The notes under the pieces are model-generated. The model was not told where the DNA came from. It saw only the letters and a list, made by a program, of their open reading frames with translations, and searched no databases. A DNA stretch of 64,000 nucleotides from Cymbomonas tetramitiformis. Taxonomy: Eukaryota > Chlorophyta > Pyramimonadophyceae > Pyramimonadales > Pyramimonadaceae. The translations under genes and the position numbers were made by a program. Location: positions 40,939 to 104,938 of the forward strand of contig LGRX02025931.1 of assembly GCA_001247695.2 (NCBI GenBank), written 5' to 3'. Of this stretch, positions 11,421-21,046 are shown in pieces. How positions within the stretch are numbered: position 1 is the stretch's first letter; each line of letters opens with the position of its first letter.

Positions 11421-12266
11421 CTAAACCTGCGCCATCGCTGTGAGCTGTTCCTCCGTGAGGCCACTGAGCATCTTCCTTTTTAGTAGCTCGTAGGCCTTGG
11501 CCTCCATGGTGCCCGCGTGTAGCTCACCCCTCTCACTGAAGTCCGTCACCCCGAACTTGTCCTGGATGGTAGCTGCCGCTGCGGTGACGTACACAGTAGC
11601 TCTTTCCTTCTTAGGCTGATCCACCATGTCCTCCGGCATCTCGTCCAGAGGGATCTCTTCCTCGTCGCTGTCATCCCCGGACTCCATCCCCGGGCAATCA
11701 TCGTCTTCGTCGTCACTGTCATCACCAGACTCCATGCCCGTGCAGGCATCGTCTTCGTAGTCATCACCATCAGCTTCGCCGTTGCTCTGACGGTCTGCTG
11801 ATAAGGCGGTTGGCATGGGGAGCTGACCGGTCTCGGCCAGTTCTACCAACGTCTCCACACCCCTGGGGGCTGTTATCCTGCCCTCCGCTACGAGCCCAGC
11901 AGCCAGCTTGCGGAAGGCCGCGCCCAGACTCTTGATCACAGAGGCCATGAGCTGCACTTTCCTCTGCATCTCGTCCGCTGCCGGCGCCAAAGGCACCTGT
12001 GCCTCAGCTTCGTACTCCTCGGGTGTCTTCACTGGGAACCCCCTCATGTGGTGAGTGCTGCCCAGCGCCACTGCCGGTGCGGCCATGACTTCGGACTCGC
12101 CCCCAGTGTTCAGTGCTTCGGGGAGTCCCCCCAAGCCTAGAGTGTTGAGCGCGTCGGAGAGCACCTCCTCGACCATTTCTTCAGCCAGTGCTGAGAGCAC
12201 GCTGGCAGAAGAGCCGGATGGCAACCCTGGCCCAGCGATCTCGCGGTGGTTCACCTCGTGCACGTC
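11421..12266 (-). CDS. Acidic region between Gag zinc finger and protease, bounded by in-frame stops
   Basis: 282 codons lie between the in-frame TGA at 12267-12269 and the TAG at 11421-11423. The middle is very acidic, with two near-identical GMESGDDSDDE blocks around 11.66-11.76 kb and an EEIPLDEMPEDMVDQ stretch. It ends with a helical-looking segment (KRKMLSGLTEEQLTAMAQV). No enzyme motif is visible. Because it shares the frame of the coding blocks on both sides it reads as one segment of a single polyprotein. Confidence 0.6.
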   Translation of the reverse strand, partial: DVHEVNHREIAGPGLPSGSSASVLSALAEEMVEEVLSDALNTLGLGGLPEALNTGGESEVMAAPAVALGSTHHMRGFPVKTPEEYEAEAQVPLAPAADEMQRKVQLMASVIKSLGAAFRKLAAGLVAEGRITAPRGVETLVELAETGQLPMPTALSADRQSNGEADGDDYEDDACTGMESGDDSDDEDDDCPGMESGDDSDEEEIPLDEMPEDMVDQPKKERATVYVTAAAATIQDKFGVTDFSERGELHAGTMEAKAYELLKRKMLSGLTEEQLTAMAQV

Positions 12267-13085
12267 TCAGATGTATACCTCCCTCTCTGCGGCGCTTGAG
12301 GTGAGCGGCTCCTCGTCCGAACCTTCATCCTCGGAGAGCACCTGTGACTTCACACTGCCAGCACGACTGGCAGTCTTTCGGGCGGCCACCATGCCCTGAT
12401 ATTCAGTCTTCAGCGCGTCAGCGTTACCAGTTGGGTTCTTCTGCTTGTCCGCTGGTGGCAATTTAGCACGGTACTTGTCCTTCTCGTCGTTGGACAGCTG
12501 CTGCCAGTCGGTCACCAGGATGCCCCAGTCAGAGTTCTTGAAGCGGTTCTTCAAGTTGTACATCCGTAAGGCGGCGTTCTCGGCATCCCACCACTTGCTG
12601 GACCCAAGCCTGCTCTCATGGAGGTACCCCGCTGGCAGCTTGACGTGCTTGTAGCCACTCTTGCACTGCTCGGGGGTGGACTCATGCCAGCCTCCTCCGA
12701 AGCAGCGCAAACACTTGGGCTTATCGTTGGTACGACTGCCCTCTGCCGGTGGAGGTGTCTTGTTGTACGCGGGTTTCTTGGCCCTCTCTGCGACATTCAC
12801 CTCCTTCTTCATCTTTTTAGAAGGCGATGCGTCCGCCTTCTTGCTGGTCTCAGGGTCGCCTGCCTGTCCGTCCACGGCTGACTCCATCTTCCTGATCGAG
12901 TTTTTTATGGCCTTGAGGTCGAGGCCATGCTGCCGGGCTTCCCAGGTGGAATACTGGCAGCCGCACCGCCTAGTGATCTCCTGCAGGAAGGTGAGGATCC
13001 AGGACTCCGCATCGTTCTTGAGCTTGTCCTGTACCTCGATGATAGCCTCCAGGTCCTTCCAGGTCACCCGGTTGGGTGGCGGGAA
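12267..13085 (-). CDS. Gag/nucleocapsid-like frame with CCHC-type zinc finger
   Basis: This follows the TAG at 13086-13088 in the same frame and ends at TGA 12267-12269. It contains CLRCFGGGWHESTPEQC, a Cys-X2-Cys-X5-His-X6-Cys finger resembling a retroviral nucleocapsid knuckle with longer spacing. It is preceded by a lysine-rich stretch (SPSKKMKKEVNVAERAKK), as expected for RNA binding. The product probably belongs to Gag rather than standing alone, since no ATG initiates it. Confidence 0.6.
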   Translation of the reverse strand, partial: FPPPNRVTWKDLEAIIEVQDKLKNDAESWILTFLQEITRRCGCQYSTWEARQHGLDLKAIKNSIRKMESAVDGQAGDPETSKKADASPSKKMKKEVNVAERAKKPAYNKTPPPAEGSRTNDKPKCLRCFGGGWHESTPEQCKSGYKHVKLPAGYLHESRLGSSKWWDAENAALRMYNLKNRFKNSDWGILVTDWQQLSNDEKDKYRAKLPPADKQKNPTGNADALKTEYQGMVAARKTASRAGSVKSQVLSEDEGSDEEPLTSSAAEREVYI

Positions 13086-13208
13086 CTAAGCCCTCAGCTG
13101 CTCTTTCACTCGTGTCTGGAAGATCTTGATGCGGAGGTTCTCGACGCAGTCCTCGACGAAGGTGCGCAAAGCCTCGTCGCTCACCACTTTCCCAGTGTTG
13201 AGCTGCAT
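13086..13208 (-). CDS. Short Gag segment starting MQLNTGK, in the frame of the downstream polyprotein
   Basis: An ATG at 13208 opens a 40-codon frame ending at the TAG 13086-13088. It overlaps the tail of the upstream Gag frame by 28 nt in a different phase. The peptide (SDEALRTFVEDCVENLRIK) looks like genuine protein. It joins the upstream Gag to the downstream frames either by a -1/+1 shift or as a relic of an indel. Confidence 0.5.
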   Translation of the reverse strand: MQLNTGKVVSDEALRTFVEDCVENLRIKIFQTRVKEQLRA

Positions 13209-14011
13209 CGTTCTCCCTGCGTTGACACATTTTCATATACGTTAGCCCATCTTGCCCCAGTTCTTGGGGCTTCTATCTGGGTCAACAGATCAACTTTCTC
13301 CTGTGTTCCCTTCATCATGAACTTTTTGTCAAGCGCAGCAATAAAGCCCCTGAGGGCGTAGAAGTACTGCGTGTCATGGGTGCCATCTTGCCCCGTCAAA
13401 CCCTTCAGCGAAGTTCCATTAGTTTGATACTCGTTGGAAACCTCCCCTTGAGCGTCCTGGTTCGTTGCTGGCCTCGCGATCACCCACGTTGCACCAGCAT
13501 TCATCTCGTTGAAGGGGGGCCTAGCACACGGGATGGAACCCTCGAGTGGACCATGTACGCTGGTGTCCTTGAGCACCCTATCCATGTTCGAAGCCACTAT
13601 GCCCCCGCTTTCATAATTCTCACGCCACCAGCTGAGGCTTTGTGAGTTGTCGCCATCTAAACATGCGGGAATGATGTCCCACAATGTCTCCCAGTCAGGA
13701 GGTGTATCCCTCAGGGCTTTCTTTTGCTCTTCAGTGAGACTGGCGCTCGTCACGGACCTGAGCCTCTTCCTGATGTTGGCGTTGTGCTGGCGCCTGAAGT
13801 TTTCGCACATGAGGGCGAAGTCCCTCAAGAACTTCGGCCGGTCTTCTTCCTTGGTGCCCGTATATGTGGGCAAAGTGCCAAGGGAAAGGCGAGTGGAGTC
13901 GCTGTAATCCATCTCTTCCTCAAATATCACCGTAGGCTCCCGGGCTTCAGCCTCGGGCTGTCCTCCGCTGGCTGCTGACTGTTCTTCCAGCTCGGGAAAA
14001 TGCTGGCTCAC
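13181..14011 (-). CDS. Gag capsid-like ORF of the Ty3-like element
   Basis: About 276 codons, with the frame already open from about 14125. No upstream in-frame ATG is seen and the first internal ATG is at MDYSDSTRLSLGTL, so the start is unsettled. The sequence (TLPTYTGTKEEDRPKFLRDF, then helical segments such as RRQHNANIRKRLRS) resembles a retrotransposon capsid in composition and position rather than by any diagnostic motif. It lies directly downstream of the leader repeats. Confidence 0.55.
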   Translation of the reverse strand: MSQHFPELEEQSAASGGQPEAEAREPTVIFEEEMDYSDSTRLSLGTLPTYTGTKEEDRPKFLRDFALMCENFRRQHNANIRKRLRSVTSASLTEEQKKALRDTPPDWETLWDIIPACLDGDNSQSLSWWRENYESGGIVASNMDRVLKDTSVHGPLEGSIPCARPPFNEMNAGATWVIARPATNQDAQGEVSNEYQTNGTSLKGLTGQDGTHDTQYFYALRGFIAALDKKFMMKGTQEKVDLLTQIEAPRTGARWANVYENVSTQGERCSSTLGKW

Positions 14012-14119
14012 CCGTGCCGCTCTCTGGGTACGTCTCTCGGCTCGTTGCTGCTTCTGGAGGTCAGTAGTCGACTCCGTTGCTAATTTCCCGGTAGTGGGAA
14101 GGTGCCAAGGTGAAAGCCC

Positions 14120-14790
14120 TTTTCACTCCACACTTCCAAGCTTACCAGTACGGATAAATCCGTCCCTGGTCTCGCCTTTCAATGCTTCGCTCTAAGTAGC
14201 AGTCACTGCAAGGACATACTCGCTCATAAATTAAGTGGTGAGTCTCGTGGGTAATGTGACCCCTGTCTTGCTCCACTCCTTCCAGATAGCCAGCACAGTT
14301 AATTTCACTCCTAGTATCACTGGTCAGTGCTGTGCTTCAGCAGGATGCTATCTCCCAGAATAAGCCAGAATGCCGCAATGAACGCTGCCGTGATAATAAA
14401 CACTGACAATCCCGTTTCGCTCTACGCCTTCAGGCGTACCAGTACGGATAAATCCGTCCCTGGCTTTACCATCCGGTGTTTCGCTCCAGCAGGATGCCAT
14501 CTCCCAGAATAGTCCAGAATAACATCATAAACGCCGTCACAATATTGAACAATGAGACCCCGGTTCCGCTCTACGCCTTCAGGCGTACCAGTACGGATAA
14601 ATCCGTCCCTGGCTTTACCATCCAGTGCTTCGCATCACCGGGATAGCCCAGGATACGCCCATAATCGCTGTCGCTGTGTCTTGCATGGCTGCTGAACCTC
14701 GAGTGTCACAACAGTCTGCTTCCCTCAACCTCTTCCAAGCTTACCAGTACGGATAAATCCGTCCCTGGCCTCACCCTTCGGAAGCCTCGT
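14120..14790. repeat. Leader repeats with ACGGATAAATCCGT palindrome
   Basis: The phrase TACCAGTACGGATAAATCC followed by GTCCCTGG occurs four times (about 14142, 14439, 14581 and 14742). The middle two lie in units about 142 bp apart that also share CTCTACGCCTTCAGGCG. Each contains the perfect 14-bp palindrome ACGGATAAATCCGT, and outer CCAG/CTGG extends the hairpin. They lie between the primer site and Gag, so they would be in the 5' leader RNA. Confidence 0.75.
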
Positions 14791-15001
14791 TCTTCAGGAC
14801 TGCTGTTTTACTCTCGGAATTACAGACGACATGTCTGTAATTAGGCACATTTTTGTTTTGTAAAAGACTGAATATCATAGTTCTGACGCCAGTGCGCAAG
14901 CACGAGTGCACAAAATGTACAACTTCACAAGCAAAAGAATATCATATATCATAAATTGCTATATCATAACACTGCTGTTTTCGCGGTCTGAGCGAGTACT
15001 T

Positions 15002-15018
15002 CCTATTTCGGGACCCAC
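15002..15018 (-). promoter_or_regulatory. Candidate primer-binding site
   Basis: On the minus strand, one base after the LTR end, the sequence TGGGTCCCGAAATAGG begins with TGG, as expected for complementarity to a tRNA 3' CCA end. The matching tRNA was not identified. Confidence 0.45.
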
Positions 15019-15251
15019 TGTTACGAAGGCAAAACAAAAATGAGCGTCTGCCTCATCCTGCTACGCCGCCCTACTTATCTCCCAGTTGCTGTCCTCACAC
15101 AAAGTGTAACACTCATCCGTACTTCCGTACCCTGTCACTGTTGTCACCACTCGCGCGTATCGTACTGCGCGTGTCATATGTTCGTCACAGAGACTACTGT
15201 CCTCAGTGTCACAACCCGGCTGAGGTACACGACAAGCCGTGGGTTGTGACA
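15019..15251 (-). repeat. 5' LTR of the Ty3-like element (233 bp)
   Basis: The segment begins and ends with TGT...ACA (TGTTACG at 15019, GTGACA ending at 15251), with the primer site immediately inside. The minus-strand first 45 nt (15251-15207) form a strong hairpin with an 11-bp outer stem (TGTCACAACCC) and GGCT/AGCC inner stem. The partner LTR is lost, so the boundaries rest on TG/CA ends and primer-site position only. Confidence 0.5.
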
Positions 15252-15364
15252 TGGAACGCTTGGTTCTGAGTGAGGATGTTGGAAGATTTCTTCAGAATTT
15301 TCCCGATTCTCCTATAAGGGAACGAAGGAAATCCGGGAATTTTCAGAGGATATTCTTGGCCAGT

Positions 15365-15425
15365 TCTAAAACAGCTACAAAAATGCATCGAAGCTACAAA
15401 AGGTCAGGGGGTAGCTACAAAATGG
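15365..15425. repeat. GCTACAAAA repeats, right-hand counterpart of the 4.0-kb block
   Basis: Three copies of GCTACAAAA occur within about 60 bp, the last as GGGGGTAGCTACAAAATGG, nearly the same as the motif at 4145-4165. Orientation relative to TTTTGTAGCTAC at 3990 is inverted, consistent with subterminal or terminal inverted repeats. Confidence 0.6.
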
Positions 15426-15490
15426 AGATGCTATCATGAGCGACGCTCGCTTCAACTGCTAATCACCTTGCAAGCATTGTTATCTACAGG

Positions 15491-15498
15491 TATAAAAG
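15491..15498 (+). promoter_or_regulatory. TATA-like box upstream of the 15.5-kb ORF
   Basis: TATAAAAG lies 23 bp before the ATG at 15521. The spacing would place transcription start almost on the start codon, giving a nearly leaderless mRNA or a downstream start. Confidence 0.3.
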
Positions 15499-15520
15499 CC
15501 TGTAATATCGTGGCCACGTT

Positions 15521-15928
15521 ATGCCTTCAATTCTACGATTCGGAGTTTATGGGTCACGCGATCGTGATGCAGACGCTATCAATCGACATGGAATGGTCCA
15601 CCTGCGATGTACTCAATGCAATGTAGACAGGTGGATGCTATATACGTTCTCAAACAGGCCTTTCGAGGACAGATATGCCCGACAGGACTTAGCGAACGCT
15701 TGGTGGCGCTACACCCGGAGAACTCGGGAATACATGCTTTTTGACCTAGTATCAACGGAACAATATCCCGACCAGACCCCAATAGGGAACGAATGGCTCA
15801 CCCCAAGGACAATGGTCATTCCAGTCGACGTCATTTGGGCGCTTATTGTTCCGCGGCATCAACGAGATGAGGCAATCGACCTATGTTGCGTGCAATGCAA
15901 TTGCCATGACCAAAGCTCTGCCATTTAA
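15521..15928 (+). CDS. Hypothetical protein, 135 aa
   Basis: A single uninterrupted ORF with ATG start. The product has two cysteine pairs (CTQC near residue 28 and CCVQCNCH near the end), which could bind metal, and aromatic-rich stretches (ANAWWRYTRRTREYMLF). I do not recognise a family. A TATA-like box precedes it. It sits just outside the Ty3-like element and could be a cellular gene, a viral-type gene or cargo of the element suggested by the flanking GCTACAAAA repeats. Confidence 0.4.
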   Translation: MPSILRFGVYGSRDRDADAINRHGMVHLRCTQCNVDRWMLYTFSNRPFEDRYARQDLANAWWRYTRRTREYMLFDLVSTEQYPDQTPIGNEWLTPRTMVIPVDVIWALIVPRHQRDEAIDLCCVQCNCHDQSSAI

Positions 15929-17618
15929 ATTCTCCGATAGAGCGTTAACATTACCGTCAACGTTACCTCGCTGTCGCGGCAATTGAAACCTACAAGTGCC
16001 GCGGCTTCTACAAGTGCCGCAAATAATGATGGATTGAAGATATAAATTCCAATGTATCAGCAATATAATAGCCTTAGCACTGTGAAATGAATCGAAATCT
16101 CTTGCCGAGAAGACTTCATAGATATACAATTATTTGGCGTATGTTGGTTAAATTTGTATGATTATGTATGTTTGTGTATCATATGCAAGTACCCATCTCA
16201 GTTGCAACTTGTTTTCTGGGAATTGAAGCATCTGAATATGCATATCCATAAACGTGTACCGTGCATGCTGTCCAAAATTGCACGTGGATGTAGCCACGTA
16301 ATTGCATACTTGTACATGCTATGCATGCATATGAACACACATGCAACAAAGAAATCTACCGGGACTCGCCGAGTACGAAAGCATCATGCACAAACAAAAC
16401 ATTTGAGTAATATTTTGTAATAAAACTTGCGCGGGACGACTTACGTGTCGCTTACGTGTCGCTTACGTGACGCATTTCAGATGACGTGGCAATAATTTTA
16501 GACGACGAAAATTGTGTCAAATGAAGGTTTTAAGACGATGATCAAGATTCATTTATTCCCAATAGTTTGTTTCTACGCGAAGGAGTTGACGTGCAAGTAC
16601 CTGAAAGTAAAGACATACACGGACACTAAGGAGCGAAGACCGCGGAAAGGTTTTGACAGCGAAAGCGGGAGCCTTCTGGGAGAACGCATCCGATACGCTG
16701 TCAACTGAGCCCTTTAATAGTGCAGAGATATTGCTAGCGTGGAACATCGCTGCTGACGAAGCAAAATGTTGTATCCCAAATGAGCAGCATGGGCAACTTA
16801 TAGTCGCACTGCTTGCGCAAAGAGCCAAGAAAAGACGAATTGATAACGGGCAAAATTAAAAGAAACAGAAGGCGATGACGAAAATAGCGAAAACGAGGGA
16901 AATGAGGAAGTGCCGACCTGTCCAGACCGGTCCAGACCTGACCAGACCTGTAAAGACCTAGACGACGGTAGCGATGTTGAAATGTGAATATAATTAGCTT
17001 ACTTAGACGCACAAAATAGATGTACATAATGTAAATACGTTTACAAGAGAAATATGCTATGGCAATTACTCATTTCTTTCGTATGCCATGCTCACTACCA
17101 TTTTCAACACCGACAAGACATTGCATGCTTCACCGTGCCTTGAAAACATTTTCGTCCGTGTCTTGTAATTTTACCGTTGCGGAGGCCTGCGAGCAAAAAT
17201 ATTTTCAACATTAAAAATTTCAGCATTTATATTTTCTAAATATCGCCAAAAACAGCTAATGTCAATTATCTACCCTAATGGCAATTTCATCGAGTAGCGT
17301 GTTGCCCCCCGCTGGAAGGTAGCTCCGGCCGAAACATGGTTGTGAATTCGCTGTAGATTCCCATGTTTTGGCTTTGGCTGGTTGGGCAAAAGACGCCGGT
17401 GCCGAACGCCCGGGCGGAAAGGCACGCTGCCGCGGCGCGTTCGTGGTGGGAATTCGCGAGGAAGCTGGTTGCTGCGTCGCACCTTATAATCCCCACCGGA
17501 ATTCAGAAAATGAGTTGGGGACAAAGAAGACGACGCTGTCGTACGGAAAAAGCGGGACATGTCGAATATCACGTGAGCTTACACAGGAGCAGCGTGGCTG
17601 CAATACACGCAAACACCG
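15929..17618. other. Intergenic region with one weak coding-like stretch
   Basis: No secure gene. CTTACGTGTCG-like 11-mers are repeated three times at about 16438-16475. A plus-strand open stretch at about 16620-16859 reads protein-like sequence (GAFWENASDTLSTEPFNSAE, ending KKRRIDNGQN) but has no clear start or splice context; it could be an exon or a transposon relic. Confidence 0.3.
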
Positions 17619-17875
17619 CACACACGCACACGCACACGCATACGCGCGCACACTGAACGGCATGAGATCGGCCAACACAAGCCAGCCCACCATCATCCCA
17701 GTGGATGTGAGAAGCAAATCAAGAGCAGGGCGGGGCCGTGACAAGATACCACAAACGCATACATATTCCGTCCCAACCCAAATGCAAAGCAGCATGGAAA
17801 GATGATACGATGTGACTGATCGTCGCCAAACAACTGTTGGTCTCTGGGTTACGTAGTAAGCGGACCCTGATGGCG
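17619..17875. repeat. CA-rich microsatellite plus copy 1 of a dispersed ~220-bp repeat
   Basis: ACACACGCACACGCAC-type sequence leads into a unit starting TGAACGGCATGAGATCGG and containing CATCATCCCAGTGGATGTGA and GGTTACGTAGTAAGCGGACC. The same unit occurs in the 24920-26559 intron of the host gene. Confidence 0.8.
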
Positions 17876-19091
17876 TACACATACACACCCACGATTTCAC
17901 GAGACACTTTTGCGCGCCTGTACTTCGCTCGTCATGAATTCGGCCTTACTTTCGGCTTCTCGTTGGCTGAGCGTGCTCCTGCGTGCTTGACTGTCGTATG
18001 CGAGAAGTTATAACAATAACGACATAACAAGCAGCGTCTCGGACACACCTCAAATGTGTAGCACTTCGGCCTTTTCGAGTTGTGAATTGCCGCGGAGTTG
18101 CGCTGACGTGAATTTACGCTTATGCGTTTAGGCAAGGTACACGCGAGCGTGGATCCATATTCGTGAAAGCAGGCGTGAAGCTTCGCGGGTTGTCTAGACC
18201 AAGTACGCCGTCCCTGACTGATTCAACGGATTCGGTACAGCTTGCGGGTGAATTCACAGTGTCGCTGCAAATTCGGCAGTAGTATACAATATAACAAAAA
18301 CTTACGCACGACCAATATGATTTTGAAAGGTTCGGAGTTCTCATCATCAAACTTTTCGCACAGTTCAACTTTCCTTCCTTAAGACTACTTCCCTAGCAGT
18401 GCTACGTGAACTTTAGCGACTCTTCGGTTCGTGATGCTTCGTTTCTCCAATCAGCGAGCTAGTTGCTAATCTGAATCGCTGCGAAGTCTCATTAGCCCGT
18501 GTTGGCGGAACTTGGGGTTACAGCGATTCTCCCTCATGGAAATCGCTGGTACGCTGTGATGTCATCGTTGGAGATGAAGCGTTAGTCGCAGGGCTGCGCG
18601 CGTTCCCGCGCTCAGAGATGTTTCGCGATACTTGGGCTGGGAGGCGTTGTCACGGGGCGTGGAGCGGGTCATCGGTTCGTCGTTGCTATTGTCACGTGCG
18701 ATCTGGTGCAGGGCGTCGGCCGATTTGTCCACGTGGCGTGGCCGTTTCGGTGAATGACGCATCTGACGATGCTCGTGCGATGCTGTTTGCGTCCGGTGAT
18801 GGGTGCCATGTCGCCGGTCGGGTCTCTGCGACTTCCGGTCGAGTTGATGACGGTGCGAATACTCGTTGTCTCGTTTCTACCAAACAGAACTTGGAGGAGA
18901 ACTTTTGCTGTTGTGAGTTTCGGAGTGGGGCTTGCTCCTGTCGTACATGATGACGTGACTGCCTCGTGGTCGAATGACTGAGTTGTTAACGATGTGTGAA
19001 TCTGTGTCGCGGCTGATATGCTGTGGGCTGAACTTTAGTAACTGTCGCTACGAGGTTGTGTCGTGGTGTCGCGACCGGTCGTACACGGCAG
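17876..19091. other. Intergenic region, no gene supported
   Basis: I found no supported exon, repeat array or element end. The region is moderately GC-rich from 18.5 kb onwards, with only short unsupported frames. Confidence 0.35.
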
Positions 19092-19595
19092 TGGTCTTAT
19101 GCTTGTCGTGGTGTGACTGAGGGTGGAATACTTGGCAGGATTTGGCATTGCGACTGTCGTGCCGTGTATAACTAATGGTGTGGTCGGTCAAATTGATTTG
19201 AGGTTTGCTGAAAGCGTATGGGGGCTAGAGTGCTGAGTTGAGCGCGGCACTTGTTGGAAGGGGCGTTTCGTGTGCCGCGACTGCTGTTTGAGAATTGTAT
19301 TGAAAGGTGAAGGGAGGGTGGTGACGGGTTGTGGTTGGCTGGTAGTTTATAGCCTACGTTCCCATGTCTGGCGTGGTGTGACTGAGGGTGGAAAATTGGC
19401 GGGATTTGGCGTTGCGGCTGTTATGCCGTGTATAACTACTGATACGGTCTGTCGAGTCGATTTGTGGTTTGACAGTGTGAGGGAGTTTGGGCGCTTGGTT
19501 GGGCACACCACTTGATGGAATGGGCGTTTCGCGTGCTGTGTCTGCTCGGGATCGATGAAGGGAGGGCTGTGACCGGCTATGGTTGGCTGGGGTAG
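19092..19595. repeat. Two diverged direct copies of a ~280-bp sequence
   Basis: Copy 1 begins at about 19092 and copy 2 at about 19367. Each starts GTGGTGTGACTGAGGGTGG, continues through a TGCCGTGTATAACTA phrase and a GGGCGTTTCG phrase, and ends near a GGTTGGCTGG phrase. Neither has a convincing ORF. Confidence 0.7.
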
Positions 19596-20261
19596 CGGAT
19601 CTTTTTTGTCGCATGGAAGGTTTTTTATGTCGCAAATTATTTTGTCGCAGCTACGACAACAATATACCGGTGGGTACATTTCTTCGCAGCTGCGACAAAA
19701 TATGTGTCAAGGGGGTATTTTGTCGCAGAAACTTATCAGAAATTTATTAAAAATTTACAGCAGGAATAACAGTTGAGTCACGGGAGTTGGCGGTTAACAC
19801 TGACCAAATCTCCGTGCACGAAACGTGCAAAATAGAAGCACGCATTGGATTTAACAAGCTAGCAAAGAGAAATTGAAGCAAGCATTGGAACGCACACGAT
19901 ATCATAGAAGCATGCAACGATTGCATAGCAAAATAACATGCAAGCAATGTTTACCAAGGCACTTAAAATGAATACAGCAATACCATCGAACGTGAATAGT
20001 TACAGCAATAGCACTGATATAACATCCTACATAAGGCACGCCTAAAACTATTTGACATTCGCCAGTGTTGCCGCAGTCATCTTCAGTCAAAGCAATTCCT
20101 GCTTGTACAAATCTACATGGTCGGTCATAACGAGTAGTATTGCAACCCCGCGAGGTCACCAGGAATCACAAAACAGTACAGCAAACAGGAAAAAAACAAC
20201 AACAAGCAAAGTCGCAGTGAATTCTCCTGCAAAAATACACAGTGCGTTAGTTAGTCAGAAG

Positions 20262-20330
20262 TGTTGGGGATCGAACCCACGCCAACGGGCAGAATGCCAA
20301 ACGGCCTCCAAGCACTCTTATCGAATATTA
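20262..20330 (-). repeat. SINE-like repeat, copy 1, with tRNA box-B-like motif
   Basis: On the minus strand the copy starts near GAGTGCTTGGAGGCC and includes GTGGGTTCGATCCCC, which fits a Pol III B box (GGTTCGANNCC). It ends near CTGACTAACTAACGC. A complete tRNA cloverleaf is not formed, so a tRNA-derived SINE relic is more likely than a tRNA gene. Confidence 0.4.
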
Positions 20331-20511
20331 TCCTTCAGGCACGTTAATCGAATAACAGAACTAACTAACAGCGCGGTTATGTACAGGCGAACCGGATCAA
20401 CACAGTCAGTTAGTGGAACCACATTAACTGCATATTGCAAACAGAAAGCGTTATAAATGTGGTCGCTGGTGGCCGGCGTCGCAGGAGTACGCTATTCCGG
20501 GCAAAAAAGCA

Positions 20512-20597
20512 TGGCGCTAGCTAGCAGGACTGTTTGGGATCAAACCCAACCCAACGGGCAAAAATATGCCCGACAGAATCCAAGCACTCTAAAATAA
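20512..20597 (-). repeat. SINE-like repeat, copy 2
   Basis: On the minus strand this diverged second copy shares GAGTGCTTGGA, a TTTGCCCGTTGG phrase, GGGTTTGATCCCA (degenerate B box) and a CTGCTAGCTAGCGC tail. Confidence 0.4.
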
Positions 20598-21046
20598 ACC
20601 GAGTAACCAAAACAGCTGCATTCCATACTATCCAACGAAAAGAGCTGGTTTGCCGACGGCGCGAGAACCTGCAAAACCGAGCTAGCAGCGTCAGGATGCT
20701 GCAATACGAGATTCGGGAAAATTGAGTTGGAAAACATATGAATGCTGAATATGAATGCTGGTACGAGCATATCAACGAAAACAAAGAAAAACCTGCACAC
20801 TCAATATTAGAAATGTACACAGAAAAATGGGAAGCAAAGCCACACACAGCACTGTCGCTTAGTACGCTTGAAGTAAGAATGAACTGGCGGTCAAGCTTAA
20901 GGCCTAAGGTCAAGCTTACAGTTAACAGTAGAGTCTGATGGTCACATAACTGTCCCGCCACGGTCCGCAGCCGTCACGCACGTTATCGCGACAGCGAGTC
21001 AGCGACACTTGCGAGATGCGACGATAAGAATCTGTCATCCGACGGT

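Larger units (their letters stand above)
4353..15251 (-). mobile_element. Ty3/gypsy-like LTR retrotransposon, 3' truncated, with a nested insertion
   Basis: Read on the minus strand: LTR (15251-15019), primer-site-like sequence (15017-15002), repeat-rich leader (about 14.8-14.1 kb), Gag (14.0-13.1 kb), a zinc-finger-containing frame, an acidic frame, aspartic protease (DTGA), a charged linker, hydrophobic segments and reverse transcriptase (YVDD). RNase H, integrase and the 3' LTR are absent because the copy ends at about 4353, just after the RT. A 1.08-kb TIR element interrupts it at 7827-8905. The three stops at 13086-13088, 12267-12269 and 11421-11423 lie in one frame. Confidence 0.8.

Noticed and set aside
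20255..20330. A tRNA gene on the minus strand (T-arm-like GGGTTCGATCCCC)
   Set aside because: No acceptor stem, D-arm or anticodon arm could be paired around it, and a diverged copy exists nearby; treated as SINE-like.
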